From Crotophaga sulcirostris (taxonomy: Eukaryota > Chordata > Aves > Cuculiformes > Crotophagidae), in contig VYZB01000524.1 in assembly GCA_013397455.1 (NCBI GenBank), positions 401,398 through 465,397 on the forward strand: DNA of 64,000 nucleotides, given 5' to 3'. The translations under genes and the position numbers were made by a program. This document shows, in pieces, positions 26,054 to 37,475 of this stretch; position 1 is the first letter of the stretch; the number at the start of each line of letters is the position of its first letter. The notes below the pieces were generated by a model that was not told the origin of the DNA, ran no database searches, and was given only the letters and a program-made list of their open reading frames with translations.

Positions 26054-26436
26054 GGGAGTTGTTTAGCTTGAAGAAGAGGAGGCTCAGGGGTGACCTTATT
26101 GCTCTCTACAACTCCCTAAAAGGAGGTTGTAGTCAGGCAGGGGTTGGTCTCTTCTCTCAGGTGACCAGTGACAGAACAAGAGGAAATGGACTCAAGCTTC
26201 ACCAAGGGAGGTTTAGGCTTGATATTAGGAAAAAGTTCTTCCCTGAAAGGGTGATTGGCCATTGGAATATGCTGCCCAGGGAGGTGGTGGAGTCACCGTC
26301 CCTGGAGGTGAGATTGGTTGAGGCACTCAGTGCCATGGTTTAGATGATAGGTTGGTGTTGGTGTTGAGTTATAGGTTGGACTCGATGATCTCAGAGGTCC
26401 TTTCCAACCTTGTAATACTGTGATACTGTCATATTG
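26054..26436 (+). mobile_element. CR1 LINE 3' fragment, distinct subfamily
   Basis: Landmarks in order: GTTGTTTAGCTTGAAGAAGA, TTATTGCTCTCTACAACTCC, GACAGAACAAGAGGAAATGG, GGAGGTGGTGGAGTCACCGT, GGTTGGACTCGATGATCTCA, and a tail of diverged eight-base units (ATACTGTG). The sequence differs from the other CR1 copies in the window, indicating another CR1 subfamily. Confidence 0.95.
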
Positions 26437-27460
26437 TGAGTGAGGAGCACAGGAGAGGGCTCTGCCACAGACCAGTTTCCCCCCATGTGCTCCAGGTTAA
26501 ATACCCTGGGAAACACTTGGAGCAAAACCACCAGCTTTACTCGCCTTGCCCTCGCAGCTGGATGAGGAGTGCTTCTTGCCCAGGCAGGGTGTAAAGCCTT
26601 GCTGAGACAGCATATCCCACTGGGATTGTGCCCAGGTCAGCTGGTGGTGGGAGATCTGAGTCTACAATGGCAAGGTGGAAAGATGCCAGTGGTAATGATG
26701 CCACCACCACACAAGCAGGAGCGTCCGGAGGGTCACAAGGCACAGCTGAGAGGTGCTGAGCTATGCCAAGCACTATTGCTCACTGCTGGGGTCCAGAACG
26801 ATCCAGCTCTGCAGGAGAAAGGTGCAGGACCTTTAAGTCCTTTGGGGGCTCCAGTCTCCTGGCTGGTTGGCCTCTGAAGCTGGAAAATCAAACTTGCCAG
26901 AGAAGGAGAAGGTAGTGGCCATGCCACTGCTGGAGGTACCATCGCCCACACCAGGTGGAGCTTTGGAACGAACAGAGCTGACAGTGAGGTGAAATTCAGA
27001 AATTAAGGACTGTAAAGGTCTAAAGGTCTCAAGGCCCCGGTCCTCAGCTGCTGGGGGTGGGCTTGGCACTGCTGCAGTCCCAGCCTGCCAGGCAGAAGGG
27101 AAGCCACCACTGGCATCGCCCGCCTGCCTGCACCCAGGCCCCCAGAGACAGGAGGGCGTCCCCCCAGGGGCAAGGGCAGCGGAGGAGGTACAGAAACCCA
27201 GGGTGGCCCAGGGCTCTGCCAGGGCAAAGTGATGCTGCCCTATGACACGTGCAGGTAAGAGAGGGAGAGATTGCCCTGCTGGCTTGTTCTTGTCCATGGC
27301 AGAAGGTGGCCTTATGAAACACTCTGGCCACAATTCCTCTTCAATCAGGAGGAGGAGAACAGGCAAGGACAATTGACACATTGAGGAAAAGGAACTTAAT
27401 GATTCGGAAGGTCTGGGCTAAGAGAGAGGAGGTTGTGTGACAGGACAAACTTGCAGCACA
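26437..27460. other. No gene seen
   Basis: GC-rich single-copy sequence; minus-strand frames of up to 182 codons have no recognised domain. Confidence 0.4.
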
Positions 27461-27640
27461 GTGTCCAGCCAGCCCAGCTGCAGGAGAAGCCAACTGAAAG
27501 ATATGAAAGGCTTGGGACATGGTGTCCAGCCAGACCAGCTGCAGGAGAAGCCAGGCCAAGGGTGTCAAAGGCTTGGAACACAGTGTTTAGCCAGGCCAGT
27601 TGCAGGAGAAGCCAGCCCAAGGGTCTCAAAGACAAGACAT
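27461..27640. repeat. 61-bp tandem repeat, about three copies
   Basis: Units start at 27461, 27522 and 27583, each beginning GTGTCCAGCC or GTGTTTAGCC and sharing GCAGGAGAAGCCA and TCAAAGGCTTGG-like segments. The third copy is partial. Confidence 0.9.
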
Positions 27641-29485
27641 GAGAGGGCAGGACATCCCCCCTGTGCCATGGGTGTCTTGTCCTCTAGCCCTGGCTCTGAG
27701 GTGCAAGCAGGGCAGCAGGGTTGGCTGGAGCACAAGGACAGAGGAGCCTGCTCTTGTGTTCCCACCACCCGTGGTACCCACTGGACACATTCACGAGCAC
27801 TACATCCACCTGCAACTTTTGGCAGGGGGAAACCTAACGCCCCAGACTGATGCCCCACCAGGGCTGTCAGCACCAATGTGTAACCAAGGGGGAAAGCAGG
27901 TTCCAGGCTGCAACCTCCACAAGCTTGGACTGGGACCTGTCACCTCTGCTAAGACGCTGCTGCCCTGAAGTCGTTCACCCATGGTCACCCAAAGGCTGAT
28001 GCGGCACCAGCCGCTCCCTCCCCTCACACTGAGTAGCCTCCTCCTGCTGTCACAGGCCGACCTATTTCTCACAAATCCTGACTGCTCTGGCCTTAAAACA
28101 TCTTAACGCAGTGCTGAAACCAGCCTTGGCAGAGCAACCAGTCCCTGATTAAGCAGGAGCTGCTGTGGCTTGGTGTGGGCTTTGCAGCCAGCAGACACTG
28201 GCTGGGAGAGCAGAGCAACCATGGGGAACACCTGTGTGTCCATCAGGAATAATCAGGCACTGTTCTTGGTTAAAAAGAGGGGCATCACAGCTCAGCCAGG
28301 CTAGACAGTCCTTGTTGCCCACAGCCATGGGGTGCTGAACATTGGTGTGCTCGGCTGGGGCTGGTGGAGCTGGAGTTGCAAGAGGTGTCCTCCTCCATGC
28401 AAGGAAAACCTTCCCAGCCCACCTGGGATGAGTTGAGACCTGAGACCAAGACGGCTTCCTCCATGGAGGCAGCACTGCTGAGCTGCAGGGAGAGTGTCAG
28501 GTCTGGTGCTACACGTGTCCTCAGGGCAGGAGGACCTCAGGCAGTACCTGTGCAACCCCAGGTACAGAAACCCCCCAGTGATGGCTGGAGTACCCATCCT
28601 CCCGCAGAGCTGCAGAAGGGCAGCCAGTCCGGGCACTTGGCCAACTGGAGCCACAGCTTTGCCTTGTGAGGGACCCAGCTCATCCCAGGGTGGGCTGGCA
28701 GGGTGCAGGCATGGTGTCAGCTCTCACCTACAAAATCCCTTCAACACATGCTGCCGCATAAACATCCTCCTGTCCCAGTTCAGGCATGAGGAGAACTCAG
28801 CACGTGGTGGTAGGTCAGAAAGTCTGCGAGTCCCAGTGGTGAAGTGATGTGGGTGATAAAGGATCTCCCATGGTTCCTCTTCCCTGAGAAAAGTGCTTTT
28901 CAGGCTTGCTCTGGTGTGGAGATGGCAATAAGCTGAGCATCCTAGAGTCCTGGTGGGACCCTCCTGCCCACCTATCCCACACCTCAGCATGGGTAGTTCC
29001 TGGGGAAAGAAGCCAATGCAGTGCTCACTCCCGGTGGAGAAGCGGTGAGGGAGCCTTAGCCTGAATTTAAAAGCTGTGCAACTGTTTGGAAGAACTTCAA
29101 CCAGAGTTGAAAACTGGGCCAGGAAGCTCCTAGGAGGTGTGTGACACATGGAAGGTCACCTGGTCAGCTGTGGGGGCCTGAGCTCTGGAAGGGTTACTCA
29201 GATCAATGCTTCCAGCTGAGCTGGCCCAGCAGCCCCAGGCTCCAGCCATGAAGGGGATCAGACAGCCTGAGCAAAGCCAGCAGCGCGACGGTGAGAATCC
29301 CCCGCCACTGTCCGTGCCTGGTGAGGGACAGTTGTGCTGGAAGACTTATACTAGTCATGTCTGGCTGCGGTGGGGCTGCCAAAACCCCTAAACTGGTGCC
29401 AGCTCAGCACCAGAACGTGCTGGGGAGCATCCACAGAGGGCCCAGCCTTGCAGGAGATACGAGATGTCTCTAATACCTGGTACCC
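27641..29485. other. No gene seen
   Basis: GC-rich single-copy sequence without recognised exon, RNA gene or repeat. Confidence 0.4.
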
Positions 29486-30016
29486 GGAGCCCTGTGTTCA
29501 GTTCTGGAGTCCGCAGCACAGGAAGGACATGGAGCTGTTGGAGCCAGTCCAGAGGAGGCCACGGAGATGATCCGAGGCTGGAGCACCTCCTGTACAAGGA
29601 CAGGCTGAGAGAATTGGGGTTGTTCAGCCTGGAGAAGAGAAGGCTGTGGGGACATCTTAGAGCAGCCTTCAGTGCTGAAAGGGGCTCCAGGAAAGCTGGG
29701 GAGGGGCTCTTGATCAGGGAGTGCAGGGATGGGATGAGGGGGAAGGGTTTTGAGCTGCAAGAGGGGAGACTGAGATGAGATCTTAGGGAGAAATGTTTTG
29801 CTGTGAGGGTGGGGAGGCCCTGGCCCAGGTTGCCCAGAGCAGTGTTGGCTGCCCCATCCCTGGAGGTGTTGAAGGCCAGGTTGGATGGGGCTTTGAGCCC
29901 CTTGATCCAGTGGGAGGTGTCCCTGCCCATGACAGTGGGTGGAACTGGATGGGCTTTGAGGACCCTTCCAATCCAAACCATTCCCTCATTCTATGATTCT
30001 ATGATTCTGATTCTAA
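29486..30016 (+). mobile_element. CR1 LINE, about 530 bp, 5'-truncated
   Basis: Begins near GCCCTGTGTTCAGTTCTGGA and runs through GGAGAAGAGAAGGCTG, GGGGCTTTGAGCC and the tail ATTCTATGATTCTATGATTC. It is one of the two longest copies here and the counterpart, on the opposite strand, of the 12533-13190 element. Confidence 0.97.
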
Positions 30017-32602
30017 TGTCTGGTGTGGATGCTGGCCCAATGCTGCCTTGAACCCAGAGCCCCCCTGGGCTGTGCAGGGTCCCTTTTGAGCAAGCCTGAG
30101 TAGATCCCATCATCTCATCAGCTACAGCCCTCTTGACCCTGAGCTGAACCACCAGGTCACAGAGCAGCAACCAGGACTTGATACGTGTTGACCATTCCCT
30201 TCCCTCCATCAAGAACCTCGCAGCCTCCTTACCAAGACCCCAGCCCCTCGTTGTCCCACCAGCCCCTCCAGCAGCTCTGAGCCTTCACAGGAGCGTGGCT
30301 GGCCCTGGCAGCAGGGTCAGGTTGCTGGTGGGGAGGTCACGCCTGGTCGGTGGCACTTGCGGCGAGCCCACCATCCGGAGCAGCTGAAGCACATTTTGTT
30401 CGGTGCTTCCTGCATCCTGCCCCATCACTGTGCTGGGGGGTCAGCCCGGGGTCAGGCTGCTTCTTGCAGCCCCAGGGACACTGGGACAAGGCAGCTGCCA
30501 GCCCACCACACCGGACTGCAACCCAGCGCGACCCCCTGCAGCTACTGGAGTGCTCCACGGCAGGGCAGGACACGTCGCTCGCACCAGCGCAGAGGCTGCA
30601 ACTCCTGCTGCTGGTTCTGCTCAGCTCACCCTGGACTCAGGGCTGCAGGCACCCTCCTCTCCAAGCCAGGCCAGGTCCTCCATGCAAACCACCACCAGCA
30701 TCTCCACTGTTGCTGCACCAGCCCCACACCTCGGTCCTTCCTCCCTTGTCATCACCTTCCAACACGGAGCTAAGCAGGGGTTTGGGCACGGCTGTGCCCC
30801 CTGCGACAGCATGTCCTGGGGCCAGAGGCAGGTTTTGTCATCCTTCTGCTAACTCTCCTTAATGAGGATGTTAATTAAGAGTGACCCCAGGCTAGCCCTT
30901 GTGGTAGCACCCAAGGTGCTCCCTTAGTGCCAAACCAAGCTCATTATCATCATCCCATGCTCCCCATGCCACCAGGCTACCAGCAGCTGCCCCAGTGCCC
31001 AGCCCTGGGGGCAGCAGCCCTGGGTGCCCCTTCCCCACCAGCAGCTGGGCAGTAGAGGCAGCTGGCACAGGACAGGCTTCACCCTCAGGGGTGCCTGTGG
31101 TGCTGCCTGGGCAGGAGCTCATGAGGCATGGCTCATCTGCGAGCACAGGGCCATCCACCTACACATGCAGGAGGGATGGGTGCAGCCCAGCATGGGGTGA
31201 GCTTGAAGTGGAGTGGAGCGGCCACCTCACAGATCTAGCACCCCATCTCCTCATCTCCTACCTTCCCATCTCCTACCTCCCCATTTCCCACCTCCCCACC
31301 ACCCCATCTCACTCAGGCAGGGTTTGAATCCCAGGCTCCCTTCGGTTCCTTCCTTTCTCCCAAACCTGTTTTCTCTCGTGGGAACTCCCCTGCTCTCCCT
31401 GTCCCCAGCTAACGCCCACGTCCTCCCTTCAAGCACCAGGGACCATGCTACTTCTCCCCTCCTCTGCCAGTGCCCACCTCCCCTGCTAACGCCCCCAGCC
31501 CCTGCCAGTCCTTGGCTGGAGCAGCACGCGGACACTGGCAGGGCTGGGCTTGGTGTGGCAGCGAAGGCAGGGGCTCTGGCAGGGCATCGCTCCTGAATCA
31601 GGGGGGGCTGCACCATCCTCCTCCGTGCTCCCTGCCCGCAGGGGTTGGTGCTGCCCCACACCTCCCCCTTGGAGCGTTCAGGCACGATGCACTGTCCTGG
31701 GATGATGCCCATGGAGGTGGTGGGGATGTGTGGCCTGAGCTTGGTGGCTTCCCCATGAGCAAGCAGAGCTGGGGACACTGCTGTTTCTGGGGGAAGCAGG
31801 CAGAGGAGAGGCAGCGAGGCACTGGGAATGCCCCAGCAGCACCTCACCCTCTGCCTCTGCACCAAGGGCAGCTCCATGGTGGGTGACATGGCCCGAGCAG
31901 GGAGAGCAGCCCCAACCCCAGCTGCTGCTGGGATGAAGCAGCACCCCCACCCCACAGGGATGTCGGAGCTGGAAGCCCCCGGGAGCGGCTCTGCATGCCC
32001 CAGGACGCTCTCCCAGCATGGGGTAGGTGCATTCACACAGCCCAACTATTAGCCCCAGTCGTAAAAGAACAGTCAGACTCCTTTTTCCCACCACACATCC
32101 CCTTGGCACATTCCTGCTAAGTGGTTGCGGCTTTGCCTGAGCACTGGGCACTGGGACTCAGCTCCCCCCAGCCCTGGCCAGTGCCACCTCGGTCAGTGCC
32201 ACCCACGCAGCACTCCCGGGCTGCAAAGCAGGGTTTGTCCATCCCCACAGGCCTTGAACTTTGTCCCTCGACATGCTGGCCCAGCTCCATCCCCAGAGTG
32301 ACCTGGGTGCAGGCTCCAAACCACACAGGCACTGCTGGGTGGGAGCCTGCTGGAGATGGCTTTGGTGTTCCCCAGGGACCATCAGAGAGCTTGCTGCTCC
32401 ATCCCAGTAGGTCGCTGCCCAACAAGGATGGAGCCCAAGCACCACCACTACCAACCCCCACCTCCTCCAGGCGCACATCTGGTCAGCAGATGTTGGCCTA
32501 AAGACAGCTGGAGACAGGGTCAAAGGCTCTGCCCACCTCCTCCCAGGGAGGCCAAGCTGGCGCTGCCAGGTTCTGGCTGGGACGGTCCTGCCTGTGCTGC
32601 CT
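30017..32602. other. No gene seen
   Basis: Very GC-rich sequence with many overlapping open frames and pyrimidine-rich runs (31240-31310, CCCATCTCCTACC-like units). A small AT-rich motif cluster with TAATGAGGATGTTAATTAAG lies near 30860. No domain was recognised in any frame. Confidence 0.4.
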
Positions 32603-32846
32603 GAGACCCTCCCGGGGCTGGAAGGGGGCCCACAGCACAGCACCCAGAGCACGGGCAGCAACCCTGTTGTCCTATCCATGGCCAAGTCCATCCAACAACC
32701 TCCCCACCCAGGAGACCCTCCCAGGGTTGGGAAGGGGCCCGCAGCCCACCTGCCCACGCAATGCTGAGTGTGGTACCCACAGGACCAGCAGTGACCCCGC
32801 TGGCTCATCCACAGCCGAGCCCACCCAACACCCCCTCCACCCAGGA
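32603..32846. repeat. 109-bp tandem duplication, about 2.2 copies
   Basis: GAGACCCTCCCGGGGCTGG at 32603 recurs as GAGACCCTCCCAGGGTTGG at 32712, with similar sequence following both. A partial third unit ends at CCCTCCACCCAGGATGC near 32846. Confidence 0.8.
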
Positions 32847-33156
32847 TGCAGGCACGAGGCCAGCCTGGAAAGCCATTCCCCAGCTGCACCAGGCACTCAG
32901 CATCCTGTGCCCACTCACCTTCAGGAGCTTGATTTGAACACCTGCCAACAAAGCCAGACTCACCGCCCGTCTCCGTGGCAGAGGAACGATATCATTTTAC
33001 CAAAACTAACTGAGTTGTGCCACCTGGTAAAAAACTGCTGGCAGGTCAAGCTGGGAAATCTCCCCAAGAGGAGCCAGGGCTGGCTTAGCCCAGTCGCTGC
33101 TGGGATTAAGCAGGCACATTTAGCAACCAGGGTGGCTCCAGCACGGCTCATTGCAC
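32847..33156. other. No gene seen
   Basis: Short single-copy stretch between the 109-bp repeat and a CR1 copy, lower in GC toward 33000. Confidence 0.4.
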
Positions 33157-33305
33157 CATGGAATCACAGAATCATGGGATGGTTTGGTTGGAAGGGACCT
33201 CAAAGCCCATCCAGTTCCACCCCCCTGCCATGGGCAGAGACACCTCCCACTGGATCAGGTTGCTCAAAGCCCCCTCCAGCCTGGCCTTCAACACCTCCAG
33301 GATGT
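33157..33305 (-). mobile_element. CR1 LINE 3' fragment just beyond the CXXC5 3' end
   Basis: Inverted tail CATGGAATCACAGAATCATG, then GGTTGGAAGGGACCTCAAAG and the block ending AACACCTCCAGGATG. It lies about 165 bases downstream of the inferred CXXC5 cleavage site. Confidence 0.95.
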
Positions 33306-33470
33306 TCAAGGGTGTTCACCACCCCTGCTCCAGCAGCAGCAGAGGGATTTGGGCACACAGGCAGGTGGAGGCTGGGGGGAATCAGCCACTGTCAGCACTG
33401 GGGGGGTCCCAGGTCCCAGGTGAGAGGGGTGGGAGCGAAATAACAAAGCTGTAAATCATGACACAAAACA

Positions 33471-34411
33471 TGCATTCATTTTATTCACAAAAACAGCCTG
33501 GATCGCTAAAACATTACAAACAGCATTTCAATTTAATGATGGAGAGCGCTGGCGCGATGGGGTTTGAACAGAAGAGAAACATCACTTCCGCAACTGCTTC
33601 AGCACAGGTCCTGCAACCACAGCTTTATTTTGATTTTTAACTTCAGTAAGTTTACAAAAATTACGCCTAGGAGGAAACCGTTGCCGTTAGGTTTGTCTGT
33701 CCACAGTGTTTCTTGTTCTATATTAATAAACTAACAATGATTTTTATTTTTTTTATCCTTTTCTCCTTTGTCGGCAAGCGCCGGGTGTGCAGCGATTGGT
33801 TCCTTCCACCTCTGAGCCCAGGTGAAACTTCCATAGGTGAATGGCTGGGGAAAGGGAGACTACATCGTTTTAAACATATTCTCATTTATAAACATGAAGT
33901 TGAGGCATCCTAGAAACTACCCACGCTATGGTATGATGGGAAAGAATCAAATAAAAAGTATAAATGAGGGTGCAATTAAACAACTGTGCTAAATTACAGT
34001 AGTGCTTATTAGTAACTAGGTTTTAAAAGGTTACTGTAAATGTACATTCCCTACACAAGAACTGCATCTCTCACACAGAAACAACATCAATACCAGAACA
34101 CAGAAAGAAACTGATTGTCCATACTCTGTCTATTTAAGTCTTGGTACTTTACAGATCCATTTGTTGTTTTTTTTCATTATTTTTATTTGAAAAGCAGGTA
34201 AATGTCTGACTGGGACTTGAGGATGTTAAAACAAACGCAAAAAAAAAACCCAACAAAATTATAAAAACAGGAATGAGACTTGAGAGAAAATATTTTTGGT
34301 TCTAAAGAGACACAGGTGCATCCATTCATTTCAGCCAAAATCCCTTGCCTGAGACAACACAAGCAAGCAGTGACATTGCACTTGGATGACAGAGCTTTGG
34401 GATTCCTGTTC
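33471..34411 (-). other. CXXC5: CXXC5 3' UTR
   Basis: This stretch directly follows the CXXC5 stop codon on the minus strand and is strikingly AT-rich against its GC-rich surroundings, as expected for a conserved 3' UTR. Four ATTTA pentamers occur on the sense strand (plus-strand TAAAT at 33961-33965, 33990-33994, 34037-34041 and 34199-34203), suggesting AU-rich-element control of stability. It ends about ten bases past the AATAAA signal, just before a GU-rich stretch. The exact cleavage base is inferred. Internal AATAAA-like matches near 33624 and 34181 could give shorter isoforms. Confidence 0.8.
33480..33485 (-). promoter_or_regulatory. CXXC5: Poly(A) signal AATAAA of CXXC5
   Basis: Plus-strand TTTATT is AATAAA on the minus strand. 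It is followed within about ten bases by a GCA that would suit cleavage, and then by a GU-rich tract (TGTTTTGTGT) that fits the downstream element. It lies about 930 bases past the stop codon, and AT-rich sequence stops here, with GC-rich and CR1 sequence beyond. Confidence 0.75.
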
Positions 34412-34456
34412 CTACTGGAACCATCTGAATGCGGCTCCTGTAGGAAGCATCACCTT
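34412..34456 (-). CDS. CXXC5: CXXC5 terminal coding exon (residues 263-276 and stop)
   Basis: Read on the minus strand, this exon starts directly after a pyrimidine-rich tract and an AG acceptor (34457-34458) and encodes KVMLPTGAAFRWFQ followed by TAG (34412-34414). These 14 residues match the conserved C terminus of vertebrate CXXC5. The preceding exon ends on a complete GAG codon, so the junction is phase 0 and joins ...SAALE to KVML without a shift. The exon is too short for ordinary ORF lists, so the gene would be truncated or read through into the intron if it were missed. The rest of the exon downstream is 3' UTR. Confidence 0.95.
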   Translation of the reverse strand, partial: KVMLPTGAAFRWFQ

Positions 34457-34589
34457 CTGGAAAGGAAAAGAGACAGAAAAAGGGACAAAGCATTAGGTCA
34501 GGTCCAGCACAGGCCACGCTGTGCACCCGTGTCCCCCCAGTCAACCCCAGTCATCCTGGTTACCGGCCTCAGCACGGACCCAGCCCAGG

Positions 34590-35289
34590 CTCAGCACCCC
34601 CAGATGTACTCCTGCACCCCCAGATGCATCCCTGCACCCCTAGATGCACCCTAGCATCCCCCAGATGCACCCCAGCATCCCCCTGCATCATCCAGATGTA
34701 CCTCAGCATCCCCCAGATGCATCCCTGCATCATCCAGATGTACCCCTNNNNNNNNNNNNNNNNNNNNNNNNNNNNNNNNNNNNNNNNNNNNNNNNNNNNN
34801 NNNNNNNNNNNNNNNNNNNNNNNNNNNNNNNNNNNNNNNNNNNNNNNNNNNNNNNNNNNNNNNNNNNNNNNNNNNNNNNNNNNNNNNNNNNNNNNNNNNN
34901 NNNNNNNNNNNNNNNNNNNNNNNNNNNNNNNNNNNNNNNNNCCCAGATGTACCCCTGCATCATCCAGATGTATCCCTGCACCCCTAGATGCACCTCAGCA
35001 TCCCCCAGATGCATCCCTGCATCATCCAGATGTACCCCTGCGTCACCCAGATGTACCCCTGCATCATCCAGATGTATCCCTGCATCATCCAGATGCACCC
35101 CAGCATCCCCCAGATGTACCCCTGCACCCCCAGATGCACCCCAGCATCATCCAGATGTACTCCTGCACCCCCAGATGTACCCCTCCATCATCCAGACGTA
35201 CCTCAGCATCCCTCAGATGCACCTCAGCATCCCGCAGATGCACTCCTGCACCCCTAGATGTACCTCAGCATCCCCCAGATGCATCCCTG
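34590..35289. repeat. 21-bp minisatellite in the CXXC5 intron
   Basis: Units of the type AGATGTACCCCTGCATCATCC (shown shortened as AGATGTACCCCTGCATCATC) repeat every 21 bases, about seven copies left and sixteen right of an N gap, with variants AGATGCACCTCAGCATCCCC. Since 21 is a multiple of three, all frames stay open, which gives long spurious reading frames (up to 424 codons). It ends about 130 bases from the CXXC5 terminal-exon acceptor. Confidence 0.95.
34748..34941. other. Assembly gap (194 N)
   Basis: The gap is inside the 21-bp minisatellite, with units on both sides, so it most likely hides further copies. Confidence 0.98.
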
Positions 35290-35482
35290 TCTGCCAAGGT
35301 TTCCAGCTCCCCAGGTGCCCTGCTGCCAGCTGCCCCTCCCAGCAGGGCACCCAGCACAGCAGCTCGGCCATTGTCCCAGTGTCCCCACACCATGGTCAGC
35401 ACAAAGGCTCCCAACTTCCCCTCCAGCCGAGAGCAGCACAATGGCCAGAGAGCACGGCACGGCAGCCCCACTGTCCCTGCCA

Positions 35483-35885
35483 CAGACAGACAAACATCCG
35501 CCAGACAGGAGCCTGCCACGGACAGACAGACAACTGCCAGACAGGAGCCTGCCACGGACAAATGGACACAGCAGACAGGAGTCCTGCCATGAACAGACAA
35601 GACACCCGCCAGAGAGGAGCCCTGCCATGGACAGATGGAAACAGCAGACAGGAGCCCTGCCACAGACAGACGGACACCCGTCAAACAGGAGTCCTGCCAT
35701 GGATGGACGGACACAGCAGACAGGTGCTCTGCCATGGACAGATGGACACCCAGTGGACAACGCCCCTTCCACAGACAGATGGACTCCCAGTGGACAGGCC
35801 CCCTGCCACAGACAGACAGACAGACACACAGTGGGTAAGAGCTCTGCCATGGACAGATGGACACCAAGTGGAGAGGAGCCCAGCC
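35483..35885. repeat. Diverged 34-38-bp minisatellite
   Basis: About eleven imperfect units of the form GACAGGAGCCCTGCCATGG followed by ACAGATGGACAC and a variable end. It is separate from the 21-bp array next to it and also lies in the CXXC5 intron. Confidence 0.85.
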
Positions 35886-37184
35886 AATGGGTTCAGGAGG
35901 GCATTTGGGGGAAACTGAGGCAGGGAGCAGGTTGGCTGGGCTTGGGGCCACCAGACCCTGGAACTGCTCAGGCCACAAGGTAGTGAACACCATCCCACTG
36001 CCACCTGGCCATAATGAACAACCTTGTCCCCAACAGAGCAGTGGGGACCTCCTGGCATCTTGCAGGGGAAGAGGGATGAGTCCCATCAGGCGCAATCCCA
36101 CGCGCAACAAAGCACCCAACAACAGACAAGACCTCTTCGAAGCCAGGCGAGGTGGTGTGGGGCAATGGTCCCAACAGCTGTGCCGTTCTCTGGAAGAGGA
36201 ACCTGGGACATCTCCCAGCTGGGCAGGGTGGGAAGCCCATACAACATTCCTGAGACAGTGTATGCAAGAACCACAACACCTCCCAATGCCAGCAGGCCCC
36301 AGCCAAGGCCAAACCATGCTGGTCAGCAGATAAGGCCACGCAATCACCAACACGATGCACCTTCAGTTCCTACATCTCTAAACAAGCACGGGACGCCAAT
36401 GGAAAAAAAGGCACGGGCTGCAGTGATGGGCATGGGGCTACCATGGGGCAGGGGGGACAATCAGCCTCACAACCAGCTCCCAGTGTCAAGCCCGTGTGCA
36501 GGGCTAGGACACTTCATGTCTTGTCCCACAAGTCAAAACCACATTCAGGTCCCTAACACCATGCCAGAGCCAGTTGGCCTTCATCAGGTCCTTCTATTGG
36601 ATCACCCATCAAGCTTCCATGAGTAACTAGGGACACATGTCCCCCCACTCCTGTGGGAGGAACCCCAACGAGCTCACTTCCACAGGCACCATGGGGCTGG
36701 GGCAACGGGGGCGGGGAAGGCAAGAATGGTTAAGAGATGGTGGTGTCCAGCTAGGCTGCTGACATACTGCACCTTCTCCTGCTCCCAGCCTACGTCTGGT
36801 CCTCAGGGCAAACTGAGCCAGGGCTGTCAAAGACAGCTGCAGGCATCAGCACTTTCCCAAAGGTCTCTGCAATCAGGGACCCAAGGAAGACACAAGCGCC
36901 TCTGGGTGATGACGCAGAGAGCTGTGGCACGGCGTGCCACCACGCTGGATCCCACCCCAGGCTGGATGAAGCACGGCAGAGCACAGTGGCCTCACCAGTA
37001 AGGGTCACCTACTCAGATACATCATCCCAGGAGAGAGGAACGAGGGGAAAGGGGCTCCTCATGGTTCTGGAAGGAGATGTCTGATACAGGTTACCCTGAA
37101 CACCTCTGCCTTTTCATTATTAAAGGAAGATGGACAAGCAGCTCTAATGCGGGTGCCAAGGATAGAATCCCCCTCATCCTCATG

Positions 37185-37475
37185 ATCATTGAATCACAGA
37201 AGGGTTTGGGTTGGAAGGGACCTCAAAGCCCATCCAGTTCCACCCCCCTGCCATGGGCAGGGACACCTCCCACTGGATCAGGGGGCTCCAAGCCCCATCC
37301 AACCTGGCCTTGAACACTTCCAGGGATGGGGCAGCCACCACTGCTCTGAGCAACCTGGGACAGAGCCTCCCCACCCTCACAGCAAAACATTTCATCCTTA
37401 CATCCAACCTACCCCCTGCCTCATTCAGTTTGAAATTGTTGTCCCTCCTCCTGTCACTACAGACCCTGGAGAAAA
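37185..37475 (-). mobile_element. CR1 LINE 3' fragment in the CXXC5 intron
   Basis: Inverted tail near GATCATTGAATCACAG, then GGTTGGAAGGGACCTCAAAG and the usual blocks, continuing to a diverged part with CCTCCTGTCACTACAGACCC. Same orientation as CXXC5. Confidence 0.93.

Noticed and set aside
1..33156. Exons of PSD2 or other neighbours of CXXC5 known from mammals
   Set aside because: No PH or Sec7 domain segment or other recognisable exon was found in any frame; the gene may lie beyond the window.
34644..35918. Open frame of 424 codons on the plus strand
   Set aside because: It runs through the 21-bp minisatellite, an N gap and the next minisatellite; the period is a multiple of three, so no stops arise. 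It is antisense to the CXXC5 intron and has no domain.
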